From: JBBTQZ01 sp038065435
GTDB taxonomy: Bacteria; Patescibacteriota; Minisyncoccia; Phycocordibacterales; WO2-35-19
Reading direction: 5' to 3'
DNA: 13,690 nucleotides
NCBI GenBank assembly: GCA_038065435.1
Contig: JBBTQZ010000034.1
Coordinates: 1-13,690, forward strand
The notes beneath the pieces were generated by a model, which was given only the letters and a program-made list of their open reading frames with translations, did not search any database and had not been told where the DNA came from. Shown here piece after piece: positions 13,229-13,690 of this stretch. Each line of letters begins with the position of its first letter. The first letter of the stretch is position 1. The translations under genes were made by a program, and so were the position numbers.

Positions 13229-13464
13229 GTGAAGAGTTCGGTATCTCTCAGTGCTATAAATATGAAGCTCCAGATAGAATTGATATTTGTGTACGAAAGA
13301 TTTTGAACTATGTTGTTTACAGATACACTGGTGAGCAGTATAAAAAGCAAAATTATTGGTAGTACGTAAGGTGCCCGCTCTAGGATTTTTGTTCTCCAAA
13401 ATTGTAAATGAATTTGGAGCATGACACGCCTCTTTAAATTTTTATTTAGTATTTCCTGTTCCAT
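13123..13464 (-). CDS. Small two-helix membrane protein downstream of a sigma factor (putative anti-sigma or associated regulator)
   Basis: This 113-residue protein has a basic N-terminus of about 31 residues (KNLKRRVMLQIHLQFWRTKILER), a first membrane helix (YVLPIILLFILLTSVSV, about 33-49), a loop, and a second hydrophobic segment (TIFGGFVLSLGLPIL). It starts 9 nt after the stop of a sigma-70-family gene on the same strand, so the two are almost certainly co-transcribed. A small membrane protein directly after an ECF-type sigma gene is the usual place of an anti-sigma factor, but no zinc-binding HxxxCxxC or other anti-sigma motif is visible and its cytoplasmic part is very short. The 3' end overlaps the delta-like gene by 106 bp tail to tail. 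No family is recognised. Confidence 0.55.
   Translation of the reverse strand: MEQEILNKNLKRRVMLQIHLQFWRTKILERAPYVLPIILLFILLTSVSVNNIVQNLSYTNINSIWSFIFIALRDTELFTQTIFGGFVLSLGLPILRKAFSNSIWRSSPILRAS
13151..13282. repeat. 15-bp exact direct repeat spanning the convergent gene ends
   Basis: CTCCAGATAGAATTG occurs at 13151-13165 and 13268-13282, 117 bp apart. On the minus strand both copies encode NSIW of the membrane protein, in the same frame. On the plus strand the first copy codes for LQIEL of the delta-like protein and the second lies beyond its stop. Sequence next to the copies is not related, so this is not a simple tandem duplication. Confidence 0.7.
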
Positions 13465-13473
13465 TTTGTTTTT

Positions 13474-13690
13474 TTAAGACATTTGTTTATAAGTTTCCAC
13501 AAACATTTTTTTGGCTCTGTGGGCGCGTACTCTGGCTGCACCGCTCGATATACCAAGCGTACGACCTATGTATTTGAACGATTTACCAAAAACAAAGCGC
13601 ATTTTTAGTATATCTCTGCTTATGAAATCCAATTTATCAAACACTGAATTCAAAAAATTATTACTTTCATATTCCGGAAATTCACTTGGG
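13474..13690 (-). CDS. RNA polymerase sigma-70-family factor, C-terminal region 4 (5' part outside window)
   Basis: The minus-strand frame is open from the window edge to TAA at 13476-13474 and gives 71 residues. The segment LDFISRDILKMRFVFGKSFKYIGRTLGISSGAARVRAHRAKKMFVE has the pattern of sigma region 4.2: 'L-xx-R-xx-L-x-L-x-x-x-x-G-x-S-Y-xx-I-A-xx-L-G-I-S-x-G-x-V-x-x-x-x-x-R-A-xx-x-L'. This helix-turn-helix binds the -35 element. Ending shortly after region 4 suggests an ECF-type factor. The gene is followed after 9 nt by the small membrane protein. It is a partial CDS because the start lies beyond 13690. Confidence 0.85.
   Translation of the reverse strand, partial: PSEFPEYESNNFLNSVFDKLDFISRDILKMRFVFGKSFKYIGRTLGISSGAARVRAHRAKKMFVETYKQMS

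Noticed and set aside
13109..13399. 96-codon minus-strand frame overlapping the membrane protein
   Set aside because: Wrong frame of the same strand, no upstream partner in phase with the sigma stop, and a composition unlike a folded protein.
1..13690. UGA recoded as glycine (code 25)
   Set aside because: dnaA and the delta-like gene end naturally at TGA, and no conserved protein here needs read-through.

Overview
The window looks like chromosomal DNA of a small-genome bacterium, most likely a Patescibacteria/CPR lineage of the Parcubacteria type. This is an inference from gene content and architecture; there is no 16S gene here. Pointers are AT-rich intergenic DNA, compact genes with abutting or overlapping ends, no Shine-Dalgarno-like sequence before any complete gene, a DNA polymerase I whose 3'-5' exonuclease region is nearly gone, a YebC about 60 residues shorter than usual, and a delta-like protein reduced to its C-terminal part. 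TGA is a normal stop (dnaA and the delta-like gene end with it), so the UGA=Gly code of Gracilibacteria/Absconditabacteria is not in use.

Layout. 1-2152 (+): the 3' end of dnaA, an AT-rich gap with DnaA-box-like repeats (candidate origin), dnaN, and a small DUF721/DciA-like gene. 2153-4300 (-): a bifunctional class A penicillin-binding protein whose stop directly abuts the previous gene. 4349-5533 (+): tyrS, divergent from the PBP gene and ending in a strong bidirectional terminator. 5578-7923 (-): ruvB, yebC, ruvC and an unannotated 40-codon very acidic ORF. 7924-8223: a 300-bp gap holding a GC-rich, structured RNA candidate on the minus strand, with a 26-bp closing helix and repeated pairing segments. 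8224-9903 (-): a PilB/GspE-type ATPase. 9942-13228 (+): tsaE, carrying an in-frame palindromic repeat insertion, then overlapping polA, then the delta-like gene. 13123-13690 (-): a small two-helix membrane protein preceded by the C-terminal end of a sigma-70-family factor that runs off the window.

Functionally the region is mostly replication, recombination and repair (DnaA, beta clamp, DciA-like, RuvB/RuvC, Pol I, delta-like). It also holds peptidoglycan synthesis (PBP), translation (TyrRS, TsaE for t6A), a type IV pilus motor, and a possible sigma/membrane-regulator pair.

Points most worth a second look: the minus-strand RNA candidate upstream of ruvB; the palindromic element inside tsaE; promoters placed 6-8 nt before start codons at five genes, implying leaderless or near-leaderless mRNAs; and the sigma factor with its small membrane partner.
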